Assembly: GCA_031082315.1 (NCBI GenBank)
Contig: JAVHLC010000001.1
Span: 285,224-349,223, forward strand
DNA: 64,000 nucleotides
Source: Thermodesulfobacteriota bacterium
GTDB taxonomy: Bacteria; Desulfobacterota; QYQD01
Reading direction: 5' to 3'
Shown here: positions 53,066-64,000 of the stretch, piece by piece
How positions within the stretch are numbered: the stretch's first letter is position 1
How the letters are laid out: each line of letters starts with the position of its first letter
Position numbers and translations under genes: made by a program
Notes under the pieces: model-generated
Told to the model about the DNA's origin: nothing
Seen by the model: the letters and a program-made list of their open reading frames with translations, nothing else
The model's database searches: none

Positions 53066-54403
53066 ATGGACGACCTTCGCCTTACCGCCAGAAAAATCTT
53101 CCAGGCCGGTCTTTCGGCTGTAGATCCGTATGAAGCCGTGCATAAACATCTTGTGGTCAAAAACGATATGCTTATCCTCGGCGGTGAACTGCAAAAAGGC
53201 CGTGAGTATGACCTGAGGCGGTTCCGGCGGGTCTTTGTCCTTGGCGCCGGCAAGGCTTCTGTGCCCATGGCCGCCGCTTGTGAAGAAATACTGCAAAAAA
53301 GAATCCGTAAGGGCATCGTAGTTACCAGGTATGGCCACTCTGGCCCACTCAAGTACATAATGGCCTTGGAAGCCGGACATCCTGTACCGGATAAGGCCGG
53401 ACTCCAGGCAGCACAAAAGATATTAGCACTTCTCAAAGGGTCTGAAGCCGACGACCTTATAATATTTCTTACCTCCGGCGGGTGCTCGGCCCTATCGCCC
53501 CTGCCCGTACCTCCCATCACGTTATCTGAGAAAAAGAGACTGACCAATCTCCTTCTCAAGTCGGGGGCCACCATTAAAGAGATAAACGCCGTGCGCAAGC
53601 ATATCTCCATGACCAAGGGAGGGGGTCTGGCCAAACAGGCCCACCCTTCCACGGTGATCAACCTGATACTCTCCGACGTCGTGGGAGACGATCTGGATGT
53701 TATAGGCTCAGGGCCTTTTGTCCCTGACTCTTCCACCTTCCAGAACGCCTGGGATGTACTGGAAAAATATAACCTTACGTCCAGGTTGCCCGAGGGTATT
53801 ATCAAACATCTCCGGGCCGGGCTGGAAGGGAAGGTACAAGAGACGCCAAGACCCGGTCATCTCTGCTTTTGTAAGGTTTACAACCTTATTATTGGAGGTA
53901 ATTTAGTAGCCTTGAAAGCCGCAGAGAACAAGGCCAAATCCCTGGGCTTTAAAACCCTGATCCTCTCGTCACAAATCCAGGGTGAGGCCAGAGAACTGGC
54001 CAGGTTTTATGCGGCCATAGCGAAAGAGATTCTCCGGTCGGGACATCCGTCATCGCCCCCTCTCTGTATTCTCGCCGGAGGTGAACCCACCGTTACGGTC
54101 AAAGGCAAGGGCTTTGGGGGAAGGAATACCGAGCTGGCCCTGTCTTTTGCTATTGAAATACAAGAGTTAAACGGTGTAACGTTTGTGAGTGGCGGGACAG
54201 ACGGGACAGACGGCTCCACAGATGCCGCCGGGGCCATAGTAAGCGGCAGTACCTATAGAAAGGCACTTAAAAAGGGCCTGAAGCCTGAAAACTATCTTAC
54301 AAACAATGATTCCTATACCCTTTTTAAAGAGACTGGAGAGCTACTTATAACCGGCCCCACAAGAACCAATGTTATGGACATCCATATTATGTTGATAAGA
54401 TAG
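53066..54403 (+). CDS. Glycerate kinase (GckA/TtuD, DUF4147 family)
   Basis: The 445-residue protein begins LTARKIFQAGLSAVDPYEAV and has VFVLGAGKASVPMAAACEEI in the N-terminal half. The family signature regions are FLTSGGCSALSPLP and ILAGGEPTVTVKGKGFGGRN. The phosphate-binding SGGTDGTDGSTDAAGAIV is near the end. It phosphorylates D-glycerate, usually to 2-phosphoglycerate. It is convergent with the next glycosyltransferase gene, with the two stops adjacent. A role with glucosylglycerate turnover is a contextual inference. Confidence 0.92.
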   Translation: MDDLRLTARKIFQAGLSAVDPYEAVHKHLVVKNDMLILGGELQKGREYDLRRFRRVFVLGAGKASVPMAAACEEILQKRIRKGIVVTRYGHSGPLKYIMALEAGHPVPDKAGLQAAQKILALLKGSEADDLIIFLTSGGCSALSPLPVPPITLSEKKRLTNLLLKSGATIKEINAVRKHISMTKGGGLAKQAHPSTVINLILSDVVGDDLDVIGSGPFVPDSSTFQNAWDVLEKYNLTSRLPEGIIKHLRAGLEGKVQETPRPGHLCFCKVYNLIIGGNLVALKAAENKAKSLGFKTLILSSQIQGEARELARFYAAIAKEILRSGHPSSPPLCILAGGEPTVTVKGKGFGGRNTELALSFAIEIQELNGVTFVSGGTDGTDGSTDAAGAIVSGSTYRKALKKGLKPENYLTNNDSYTLFKETGELLITGPTRTNVMDIHIMLIR

Positions 54404-55669
54404 CTAAACCCTTTCACTCAGTTTTTCATATACCTTTCTTTTCTTATCCCACATCTTAAGCAGATAACCCTTCTGTTGTTCGAAGGCCTCGGCGTTTTTC
54501 TCTACAATCTCTTCGGCCTTAGAAGAATCCATATCCCACGTTTCGCGGACAAAGGAGGCGACTCGTGCATAATAGAGGGGGGTCATGAGATCTACCAGTT
54601 TGTTTCGGTTCATCGGCCAATAGTGGAAGGTGGCCGCTAATTCGTAGAGAATCCGGACCCAGGTCTCTACCGGCAACGAGAAGTCCTTCGCACTCATTTT
54701 GGAGGCTTTTTTGAGATCACTGTAACTATCAGAATCTAATATGTCCTTCCAAAACGACTTGAATTGTTTAAAACCAACCTGAAAATTATAAATGAGTCCA
54801 TCTAAATCGACCTTAATAGGCTCCGGTTCCGAACATTTCTCAGCGCCGAAGGTCTCCACCGGCGTACTTTTTTTTGTCTTTTTCCAATAAGATTCATTTT
54901 GTTCCATGAGATAAAAGATAGTCCACACCACTTGGCGGAACATAGGCCCCAGGTGTGCAGCCGGGTCCTTGGCGTCGTGCACTTTGACCCCCAGGTTGGC
55001 CTGACAAATCTTAAATCCTTGCACAACGGCCTGTGTAGTCATCCAGATATCTATACCAAAACGGGCGATTTCCGTATCCCATACCGGTTGATCAATATAG
55101 TAAGCGGCTACTTCCCGGGAAAAGGCAAAATCACCACCTATGGGCTGGCGGATGCGCCTTCCATAAAGAGCCCGGGTCAGATTATAGACTATATTGTTGG
55201 TTATAGTGCCATCGTACTTATGACGACAATAAACCGGTGTAACATATTGATAGCCTTTCTCCAAAACCGGAGAAAGCAGATGCTGCACCCAGTCCGAGGT
55301 AATGCTCCTGATATCTGAATCCACCACGATACAGGCCTTGACGTCCAGCCTTACTGCCGCTTCAAATATGGAACGAAAGGCCGTGCCCTTCCCGCCCGGT
55401 CCGCGGTAGATGGAAAGGAGTTTTTCCTGCCAGGGCTTAAGCTGAAATTCTTTAACCATCTCCCGGGTGTCGTCGGTAGAGCCCCCGTCGGCTATCATAA
55501 TTACGTTCTTGTGTTCCTTGTAATACTTGTCCAGGCCGTGGGAAACCATCTGGATCACGTGGGCTATAGTCCGTTCGTTGTTATAGGCAGGAATACCCAC
55601 CAGGATATCGGCCCGGCCTATCTCCTCCAGTCTCTTCAAGGTATATGGTCTTAATGCGGTGTAGTACAC
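54404..55669 (-). CDS. GT2-like glycosyltransferase (GpgS-type domain organisation)
   Basis: The 421-residue protein starts at GTG with GGAGG at 5 bp. The GT-A N-terminus ADILVGIPAYNNERTIAHVI, ADGGSTDDTREMV, and CIVVDSDIRSITSDWV with its DxD are GT2 features. The Gly-rich IGGDFAFSREVAAYYI and a helical C-terminal part ending KLSERV follow. It may be another glucosyl-phosphoglycerate or mannosyl-phosphoglycerate type enzyme, or a dolichol-type GT; the substrate is unknown. No membrane helix is seen. It adjoins glycerate kinase, which supports a glycerate-linked function. Confidence 0.8.
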   Translation of the reverse strand: MYYTALRPYTLKRLEEIGRADILVGIPAYNNERTIAHVIQMVSHGLDKYYKEHKNVIMIADGGSTDDTREMVKEFQLKPWQEKLLSIYRGPGGKGTAFRSIFEAAVRLDVKACIVVDSDIRSITSDWVQHLLSPVLEKGYQYVTPVYCRHKYDGTITNNIVYNLTRALYGRRIRQPIGGDFAFSREVAAYYIDQPVWDTEIARFGIDIWMTTQAVVQGFKICQANLGVKVHDAKDPAAHLGPMFRQVVWTIFYLMEQNESYWKKTKKSTPVETFGAEKCSEPEPIKVDLDGLIYNFQVGFKQFKSFWKDILDSDSYSDLKKASKMSAKDFSLPVETWVRILYELAATFHYWPMNRNKLVDLMTPLYYARVASFVRETWDMDSSKAEEIVEKNAEAFEQQKGYLLKMWDKKRKVYEKLSERV

Positions 55670-55759
55670 CCTGGCCTCCGTTTATTTATAATGGGATACA
55701 GTTTGGGTTAGTGGGGTGGAGCAGAAATATCTGGCGGAAATCAAGAGGCAAAAATAAAA

Positions 55760-55834
<75 letters not shown>

Positions 55835-55891
55835 TCACTCAGCAATTTTTATACCGCAAACCGCCTGCTTTGTCAACACCGTAACGAATCA

Positions 55892-55920
55892 TTGACACAA
55901 CCGGTAACAGATGTTAAAAA
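55892..55920 (+). promoter_or_regulatory. Sigma-70-type promoter for the tRNA-Ser pair
   Basis: TTGACA (55,892-55,897), 17 bp, then TAAAAA (55,915-55,920). The -10 is weak but its position before the tRNA is right. Confidence 0.4.
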
Positions 55921-55931
55921 TGTTGTCCGTT

Positions 55932-56019
55932 GGAGGGATGGCCGAGAGGCTTAAGGCGGCGGTCTTGAAAACCGCTTTCGCTCACGCGAACGTGGGTTCG
56001 AATCCTACTCCCTCCGCCA
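55932..56019 (+). tRNA. tRNA-Ser (TGA anticodon)
   Basis: GGAGGGA pairs with TCCCTCC, then GCCA encoded. A long variable arm (TTCGCTCACGCGAA type) and anticodon loop CTTGAAA (TGA) mark a class II tRNA-Ser. A second tRNA-Ser follows 41 bp later. Confidence 0.95.
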
Positions 56020-56060
56020 AAGATATCTCAAATCTGAAATCTTAGATTTTACCGGGCTAC

Positions 56061-56153
56061 GGAGAGATGACCGAGTAGGCCGAAGGTGCTCGCCTGCTAA
56101 GCGAGTGTAGGGGGAAACCTCTACCGAGGGTTCGAATCCCTCTCTCTCCGCCA
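56061..56153 (+). tRNA. tRNA-Ser (GCT anticodon)
   Basis: GGAGAGA pairs with TCTCTCC, then GCCA. The anticodon loop CTGCTAA gives GCT, and the long variable arm TAGGGGGAAACCTCTA is class II. It forms a likely transcription unit with the tRNA-Ser upstream. Confidence 0.95.
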
Positions 56154-56167
56154 TTTCTTCACTCACC

Positions 56168-57199
56168 CTACTGGAAAAAGGACACCTCCCCTTCCTCTTT
56201 CAAATCTCTAGACATCAAGTCCTTAACTGCCCCGAGCGGGTCTTTATCCTCGTAGAGTACTTTATACACCTGTTCAATTATCGGCATTTCTACCCGGCAT
56301 TTTCGGGCCAGAAAATAGGCCGATCGGGTGGTCTTTACCCCTTCAGCCACCATTTTCATCCCGTCCAGGATTTCTTTCAGTTTCATTCCCTGCCCGAGCC
56401 TGAGACCTACCGTCCGATTCCGGCTCAGATCTCCCGTACAGGTCAGGACCAGATCACCCAGGCCGGCCAGGCCAGCAAAGGTAAGGGGTTTTGCCCCGAT
56501 TTTTAGCCCTAAGCGACTTATCTCGGCCAACCCACGCGTAATCAGGGCTGCCCGGGTATTGGTCCCAAAACCAAGCCCGTCACAGATACCGGCCGCAATA
56601 GCAATAACATTTTTAAGGGCGCCTCCTAATTCTACGCCCCTGACATCAGAGGAACGATAGACACGAAAGTATGGTGTGGCGAATAATTCCTGTACCGCTC
56701 TGGCTACATCTTCACTCGCCGAGGCAGCGGTCACCGCTGTAGGAACCTTTTGGCTTACCTCACGGGCAAAACTGGGACCGGAAAGGACGGCCAATTTATC
56801 GTGCTGTTCTCCAGGCAATAATTCTTCCAAAACTTCTGTCATGGTGAGAAGTGTTTCATTCTCTATACCCTTGCTGACCGTGACCACGATACTGGCAGGA
56901 GAAAGAAAAGGGATTAGCCGGCTTACTACGGCTCGCAAGACATGCGATGGAACCGCCATCACTATAAACTCTTTGGACTCGACGGCCTCTTTCAGGGAAG
57001 ATGTAATTCCAAGCCGGGCGTCCAGCTTTATGCCCGGCAGATAAGTCTTGTTTTCCCTGGTCTCCGCCATATCTCCGGCCAGGGCCTCTCTACGGACCCA
57101 CAAGGTCGCCTCATCACACCCTTTTTCAGCAAGAAGGTTGGCTAGGGTTGTACCCCAGCTCCCTCCTCCTATAACACCTATAGAACTACGTCTGGACAT
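56168..57199 (-). CDS. gpsA: Glycerol-3-phosphate dehydrogenase [NAD(P)+]
   Basis: This 343-residue enzyme has the N-terminal Rossmann [20 protein letters not shown]. It also has [22 protein letters not shown] and the family signature [23 protein letters not shown]. It makes glycerol-3-phosphate from DHAP for phospholipids, feeding PlsY. Its start overlaps gyrA by 14 bp, so they are probably co-transcribed. Confidence 0.97.
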   Translation of the reverse strand: MSRRSSIGVIGGGSWGTTLANLLAEKGCDEATLWVRREALAGDMAETRENKTYLPGIKLDARLGITSSLKEAVESKEFIVMAVPSHVLRAVVSRLIPFLSPASIVVTVSKGIENETLLTMTEVLEELLPGEQHDKLAVLSGPSFAREVSQKVPTAVTAASASEDVARAVQELFATPYFRVYRSSDVRGVELGGALKNVIAIAAGICDGLGFGTNTRAALITRGLAEISRLGLKIGAKPLTFAGLAGLGDLVLTCTGDLSRNRTVGLRLGQGMKLKEILDGMKMVAEGVKTTRSAYFLARKCRVEMPIIEQVYKVLYEDKDPLGAVKDLMSRDLKEEGEVSFFQ

Positions 57200-59633
57200 C
57201 GGCCTCTTCTTCCCTCTCCGCCAGTCGGGCGATGCTCACGACCTTTTCCGCTGGCTCCATTTGGAAGAGTTTGACGCCCTGCGTGTTGCGTCCATGTGTG
57301 GGAACGCCGCTTACCTTAATCCGAATAATCTTTCCGCTACTAGCCAGAAGCAGCACTTCTTCGTCTTTAATAACCTGTAACGCCCCCACTACCGGCCCAT
57401 TGCGCTCACTTGTCTTGATCGTAATAACGCCCTTCCCTCCGCGGCCTTGTGGGCGATAATCTTCCAGGTTGGTCCTCTTTCCATACCCGTTTTCCGTAAC
57501 AGTAAGAACGGTTGCGCCTTCCCCCACGACCTCCATACCGACCACCTCGTCACCTTCTCCTAACGAGATGCCCTTCACACCCATCGCCACACGTCCAACC
57601 TCCCGGATGTCATCCTCATTAAAGCGAATAGATAGTCCGTGACGGGTTACCAAAAAGATGTCCTTCTTCCCATCTGTAAGCGCTACGCTTACCAGTTCAT
57701 CTCCTTCGCGTATATTTACCGCATTAATACCCCCGGCGCGCGGATTGGAATAGGCCATCAAGTCCGTCTTTTTCACCAGTCCTTTCTTTGTGGACATAAC
57801 TAGATACCGGTCTGGTTCAAAAGTACGCACGGGTAATATGGTCTTTATCGTCTCTTCTGCCTGCAAATTCAGCAGATTCACGATGGCTTTCCCTCTGGCC
57901 AGCCGCCCCGCTTGAGGAATCTGATAGACCTTAAGCCAGTGGAGCCGGCCAAGGTTTGTGAAGAAAAGAAAATAATCGTGTGTGGATGCAATGTAAAGAT
58001 TCTCCACAAAATCTTCTTCCCGCGTTTCTGCCCCGGTTATACCTTTCCCACCCCGGCGCTGGCTCCGGTAGAGGTTGACCGAATTGCGTTTAATGTAGCC
58101 GCGATGTGAGACTGTAACCACCACATCCTCTTCAGCAATAAGGTCTTCTACATTGATCTCTCCCGCGTCTTCTACAATCTCGGTGCGGCGCTCATCACCA
58201 TAGGCAGCCCTTACGGCCTGCAACTCCTCTTTTATGATGCTACGAACCAGCTCATCGCTCGCCAGTATCGCCTTATAACGCTCTATGTCCGCCAGGGTCG
58301 CCCTATAATCCTCTAATATCTTCTCTCTTTCCAGACCGGTCAGCCTTTGCAGACGCATATCCAGGATGGCCTGGGCCTGTACTTCAGACAGATGGAGGGT
58401 GGCGACCAATCTCGCCTTGGCCTCTTTGGGTGTGGCCGAGGACTTGATTAAATCAACGACCAAATCCAGATTGTCAAGGGCGATCTTCAATCCCTCAAGG
58501 AGGTGCGCCTTTTCCTCTGCCTTTTTCAGGTCAAATCGCGTCCTCCTGATAATGACCTCTTGCCGGTGCTCCAAAAAATGGCCCAGGAGGTCCTTTAAGG
58601 TCAAAACCTCCGGCCTGTTGTTTACGATGGCCAGCATATTGATCCCAAAGGAGGATTCCATGGGGGTCTGCGTATAAAGTTGATTCAAAACAACATCCGC
58701 CACCTCATCCTTCTTCAGTTCGACAACGATCCTCATGCCTTCCCGGTCTGATTCATCCCTTACCGCTTGAATACCCTCTATCTTTTTATCTCTGACCAGT
58801 TCCGCAATCCGCTCGATTAACCGGGCCTTGTTCACCTGAAAAGGAAGTTCATTTATTACAATACTCACCCGCCCGGTGATTCTGGCCTTCTCAATAGCGG
58901 CCCGGGCACGCATCTTGATACTGGCCCGCCCCGTCCGGTAAGCCTCTTTTATACCGGACCGTCCACAGATAAAACCACCAGTTGGAAAATCCGGGCCCTG
59001 GATACAGGACAAAAGGTCATCTGTAGTAACATCCGGTTTATCTATGTGAAGAAGAAGCCCGTCAACGACCTCTGTTAAGTTGTGCGGTGGTATATTTGTG
59101 GCCATCCCCACGGCTATTCCGGCGGAACCGTTGAGGAGCAGATTTGGCAATCGGGAGGGAAGAACCTCTGGTTCCATCAGGGAGTCATCGTAATTTGGGG
59201 AAAAATTGACGGTATCTTTTTCAATGTCAACAAGAAGTTCCTGGGTGATCTTTGCCATACGAACTTCTGTATATCGCATAGCCGCAGGAGAGTCCCCGTC
59301 AATCGATCCAAAATTCCCCTGCCCGTCCACCAGGGGGTATCTCATATTGAAATCCTGCGCCATGCGAACGAGCGTGTCATATACAGCGACGTCTCCATGC
59401 GGATGATACTTACCGATGACGTCACCGACTATACGCGCCGATTTCTTATACGGCTTATTCCATTCGTTCTTTAAATCGTGCATGGCGTATAAAATACGCC
59501 TGTGCACCGGCTTAAGCCCGTCGCGCACATCCGGCAAGGCTCGGCCGATGATTACACTCATGGCATAATCAAGGTATGATTTTTTTATCTCTTTTTCGAT
59601 GCTGACCTGGCCAATACTTTCCGTGGAATACAT
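57186..59633 (-). CDS. gyrA: DNA gyrase subunit A
   Basis: The 815 residues include the breakage-rejoining Tyr in [10 protein letters not shown] at about 120. An N-terminal [18 protein letters not shown] and [16 protein letters not shown] mark the quinolone region. The GyrA box QRRGGKG near 540-550 identifies gyrase rather than topoisomerase IV. The C-terminal beta-pinwheel repeats include [11 protein letters not shown]. It supercoils DNA with GyrB, encoded 118 bp upstream. The acidic C-terminal tail is short. Confidence 0.98.
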   Translation of the reverse strand: MYSTESIGQVSIEKEIKKSYLDYAMSVIIGRALPDVRDGLKPVHRRILYAMHDLKNEWNKPYKKSARIVGDVIGKYHPHGDVAVYDTLVRMAQDFNMRYPLVDGQGNFGSIDGDSPAAMRYTEVRMAKITQELLVDIEKDTVNFSPNYDDSLMEPEVLPSRLPNLLLNGSAGIAVGMATNIPPHNLTEVVDGLLLHIDKPDVTTDDLLSCIQGPDFPTGGFICGRSGIKEAYRTGRASIKMRARAAIEKARITGRVSIVINELPFQVNKARLIERIAELVRDKKIEGIQAVRDESDREGMRIVVELKKDEVADVVLNQLYTQTPMESSFGINMLAIVNNRPEVLTLKDLLGHFLEHRQEVIIRRTRFDLKKAEEKAHLLEGLKIALDNLDLVVDLIKSSATPKEAKARLVATLHLSEVQAQAILDMRLQRLTGLEREKILEDYRATLADIERYKAILASDELVRSIIKEELQAVRAAYGDERRTEIVEDAGEINVEDLIAEEDVVVTVSHRGYIKRNSVNLYRSQRRGGKGITGAETREEDFVENLYIASTHDYFLFFTNLGRLHWLKVYQIPQAGRLARGKAIVNLLNLQAEETIKTILPVRTFEPDRYLVMSTKKGLVKKTDLMAYSNPRAGGINAVNIREGDELVSVALTDGKKDIFLVTRHGLSIRFNEDDIREVGRVAMGVKGISLGEGDEVVGMEVVGEGATVLTVTENGYGKRTNLEDYRPQGRGGKGVITIKTSERNGPVVGALQVIKDEEVLLLASSGKIIRIKVSGVPTHGRNTQGVKLFQMEPAEKVVSIARLAEREEEADVQT

Positions 59634-59751
59634 AATAACCCCTATTACTAATCAACAGTCTGCAGTTGACAGCCGATAATCAACTAACCGCCCTCTGTAT
59701 TCGCTCTTAGGACTGCTGACACTTGTATTCTGTCTTCTGAATTCTTTCTTT

Positions 59752-62166
<2,415 letters not shown>

Positions 62167-62181
62167 TTATATAATCCTCTT

Positions 62182-63297
62182 TTACACGCGCATGGGCATA
62201 ATAATACCCAAGAAACCCTCTTCTTCAGTGCCTTTTATAAGACATGGGTTGGTCTCGTTTTCAAATTCTATAGCTATCTTATTGCTCTCCAGAGCCCCAA
62301 TGGCTTCTATTAAATAGTTAATATTAAAGTTTATACTAAATACATCGTCTTCATACTCTATTTCAAGCTCCTCTCTGGCATCTCCTATATCCGGATTTAC
62401 TGATAAAACCTCCATTTTCCCTTTGCTAAAATTAAAGCTGACTGCTTTATATTTATCCGTGGACAATATAGCTGTTCTGCGCAGAACATCCAAAAAAAAC
62501 TGCCTTTCTATAAATATCTTTTTGTTACCCTCCGCAGGTATGATTGTCCGGTAATCCGGAAATTCTCCATCAATAAGCCGTGTCACTATCTTTGTTTTAT
62601 TTGCTTCAACAACGCAGATATCTTCTTTGAATCCTAATAGAATCTTTTCTGCATCTTCGCACAATTTTAGTATTTCCCGGGCTCCTTTTCTTGGTAAAAT
62701 TACCCCGGAATCAATTTCCAGGATGTTTATACCGGGAACATCTTTTTCCATAAGAGATAATCTATGTCCATCAGAGGATACCATCCTCAATATCTCTTTA
62801 TCTTCTTGTGCTGTCTTCTCTATAAAAATACCTGCCAAATTGGTTCTGTTATCATCAAAAGAGACGGAAAAGATAGTCTTGTTTATTAAATCCTTTATTG
62901 TCTTTGCGGGGATTTCAATAGTCTTTGCATCCTCATGAAATGACACCAAAGGAAATTGTTCTGCCGGTAAGCCTACTAACGTATAAATAATTTTACCCGA
63001 ACTTACATTTATCCTGCCGGATTCTTTTTCCTTTATAGTTATATGTGGGCCTGGGATTTCTCGGACCATTTCATATAGTTTTCTGGCCGGGACGGTTATT
63101 TTTCCTTTTTTTATAACCTCAGCATTATGTTCTGTTCTCATCCCCACTTCAAGATCAGTCGCTATTATATTTAAACGATCGTCTAATGCATCAAGTAAGA
63201 CATTTGATATAATAGGCATAGTACTTTTCTTTTCAACTACGGTTTGTATTTTATTCAAACCATCCAGTAACTCATTTCTGTTAATTTTTAGTTCCAT
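62182..63297 (-). CDS. dnaN: DNA polymerase III beta subunit (sliding clamp)
   Basis: The 371 residues form three clamp domains. The N-terminal part has RNELLDGLNKIQTVVEKKST and ISNVLLDALDDRLNIIATDL, and the C-terminus ends FLGIIMPMRV. It tethers polymerase to DNA. The gene is richer in A and T than the left part of the window. dnaA is not present next to it, and the AT-rich interval at 63.3-63.9 kb lies just upstream. Confidence 0.97.
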   Translation of the reverse strand: MELKINRNELLDGLNKIQTVVEKKSTMPIISNVLLDALDDRLNIIATDLEVGMRTEHNAEVIKKGKITVPARKLYEMVREIPGPHITIKEKESGRINVSSGKIIYTLVGLPAEQFPLVSFHEDAKTIEIPAKTIKDLINKTIFSVSFDDNRTNLAGIFIEKTAQEDKEILRMVSSDGHRLSLMEKDVPGINILEIDSGVILPRKGAREILKLCEDAEKILLGFKEDICVVEANKTKIVTRLIDGEFPDYRTIIPAEGNKKIFIERQFFLDVLRRTAILSTDKYKAVSFNFSKGKMEVLSVNPDIGDAREELEIEYEDDVFSINFNINYLIEAIGALESNKIAIEFENETNPCLIKGTEEEGFLGIIMPMRV

Positions 63298-63933
63298 TCT
63301 TTATTCCTTATTATTTATATAGATTATTAAAAGATACTTCTTAATAATATATCTGATAAGAAATAGTTGAAAAATAACGTAAGGATTTGTAAAAATTAAC
63401 TATTCACTTTTTTATAAAATGCAGAATTGTGCATTATTTGTTATTTTTCTTTAATCTATAATGCACGGGACATAATTATTAACAAATTTCTAACATAATT
63501 TTAAAGAGTATTAAAGACTCATTAGACTCAGAAAAAGATATAAAGAGCACTTGCAGTATAATTTAGAATAAGAAAAACTTCAATCTAAAGGATAATATTA
63601 TAACGTTATGTTTTTATTTTATTTTTTAATATTAAAGAATAAGTTACTGATAAATTCTTATATCATATAGATAGAGAAGAGGGTATAGAAGAAAAAATAA
63701 ATAAAAACGAACGCCTGATCCCGGTATTCACTTATTTTTTAAAGGAAAATGTTGAAAAATTAAACGGATGTAGGGTAAGAGTAGGACCGGTCTTTATAGT
63801 CGCGTTACCTTTTTTCTTTCCGATTCGAAGATTGGATTTAATAAGAAGTTTAGGGTATGATTATACTTTACTTTATCAGAAAAAATGGTAGGTTTTTGTA
63901 TTTATACATTTAAGTATTGGCGGAGGATTGGGA
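63298..63933. other. AT-rich divergent intergenic region upstream of dnaN
   Basis: About 640 bp, clearly AT-richer than the rest of the window, lies between dnaN and a dksA-like gene. No consensus DnaA boxes (TTATCCACA) were found, so an origin cannot be claimed. It contains a startless open frame (next entry). Confidence 0.5.
63643..63891 (+). other. Startless open frame or gene relic (82 codons)
   Basis: After an in-frame TAA the frame stays open for 82 codons, giving KNERLIPVFTYFLKENVEKL and FIVALPFFFPIRRLDLIRSL, ending LLYQKKW. Such a length is unlikely by chance at this base composition, but no ATG, GTG or early TTG start exists. It may be a decayed gene, a frameshifted one (a 20-codon ATG frame ends just before), or an unusual ATA start. 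It lies upstream of the dksA-like gene on the same strand. Confidence 0.3.
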
Positions 63934-64000
63934 ATGAAAAAGGAAAAATTAGAATATTTCAGGGTATTACTAAACAAAAAAATAGAGGAAATTCTAAGTG
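63934..64000 (+). CDS. DksA/TraR-family protein (N-terminal fragment)
   Basis: The ATG at 63,934 follows GGCGGAGGATTGGGA. The visible 22 codons read MKKEKLEYFRVLLNKKIEEI, the coiled-coil start seen in deltaproteobacterial DksA-type RNA-polymerase modulators. The zinc-finger part lies beyond the window. Confidence 0.6.
   Translation, partial: MKKEKLEYFRVLLNKKIEEILS

Noticed and set aside
52900-53805. 301-codon minus-strand frame opposite the glycerate kinase gene
   Set aside because: It is a shadow of the kinase gene and crosses the dispersed repeat; composition is Ser/Arg-rich as expected for antisense reading.
63298-63933. Replication origin next to dnaN
   Set aside because: The region is AT-rich and next to dnaN, but no cluster of DnaA boxes was found and dnaA is absent.

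Overview
The window looks like chromosomal DNA from a Gram-negative bacterium of the deltaproteobacterial (Desulfobacterota) type. Supporting this are an OmpA-type lipoprotein, a SurA-type periplasmic chaperone, a RodZ-like protein, an ExeA-like ATPase, an NtrC-type sigma-54 activator with sigma-54 promoter-like sites, ATP-dependent PEP carboxykinase and a DksA-type start. This is inferred from gene content; no phylogeny was run. It is probably an origin-proximal segment, because it holds parAB with two perfect parS palindromes (14.1-15.8 kb) and, at the right end, gyrA, gyrB and dnaN.

Layout: 0-2.7 kb response regulator fragment, OmpA lipoprotein, hflX. 2.7-5.0 kb accessory block on the minus strand: nucleotidyltransferase pair, truncated RelE-like toxin, RHH antitoxin/MazF pair, an unknown protein and a promoter-bearing leader repeat. 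5.1-19.9 kb mostly core: mfd, surA-like, rodZ-like, recO, exeA-like plus HTH partner, parAB, NYN ribonuclease, plsY, a J-domain protein, an Mrp ATPase and a REC-PAS-kinase. 20.1-22.9 kb second accessory block: rhuM, two genes each broken by one in-frame stop, attC-like cores and a second copy of the leader. 22.9-30 kb: frameshifted nfo, a HIT/GalT-like protein, pckA, tRNA-Met, a sigma-54-preceded small membrane ORF, a GpgS-like glycosyltransferase and a coiled-coil protein. 30.4-38.2 kb: CHASE2-GAF-HD-GYP, FecR, histidine kinase and NtrC activator, followed by a sigma-54-type promoter in front of tRNA-Cys, a SpeD-like gene and a DUF2156 gene. 38.2-44.1 kb: AI-2E family permease, alpha-glucan phosphorylase, MPGP-like phosphatase, SH3 protein, M23 peptidase. 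44.5-46.5 kb third accessory block: HIT-like gene, ORF-less group II intron, hicBA with a good attC site. 46.6-55.7 kb osmotic and ion functions: otsB remnant, MscS, ClC, TreT-like enzyme, interrupted DUF5752 gene, Na/Ca exchanger, glycerate kinase, glycosyltransferase. 55.7-64 kb: three tRNAs, gpsA, gyrA, gyrB, dnaN, an AT-rich region and the start of a dksA-like gene.

How the genes work together: several products point to osmotic adaptation through trehalose and glucosyl/mannosyl-glycerate type solutes, plus mechanosensitive and ion transport. The 30.4-38.2 kb segment reads as one signalling locus whose NtrC-type regulator may control the adjacent sigma-54 promoter driving tRNA-Cys, SpeD-like and DUF2156 genes. 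The accessory blocks look like integron-type cassettes without an integrase in the window. They carry decaying genes and toxin-antitoxin modules, and two of them share an about 80-bp leader with a conserved promoter. Several intergenic regions carry MITE-like or palindromic dispersed repeats.
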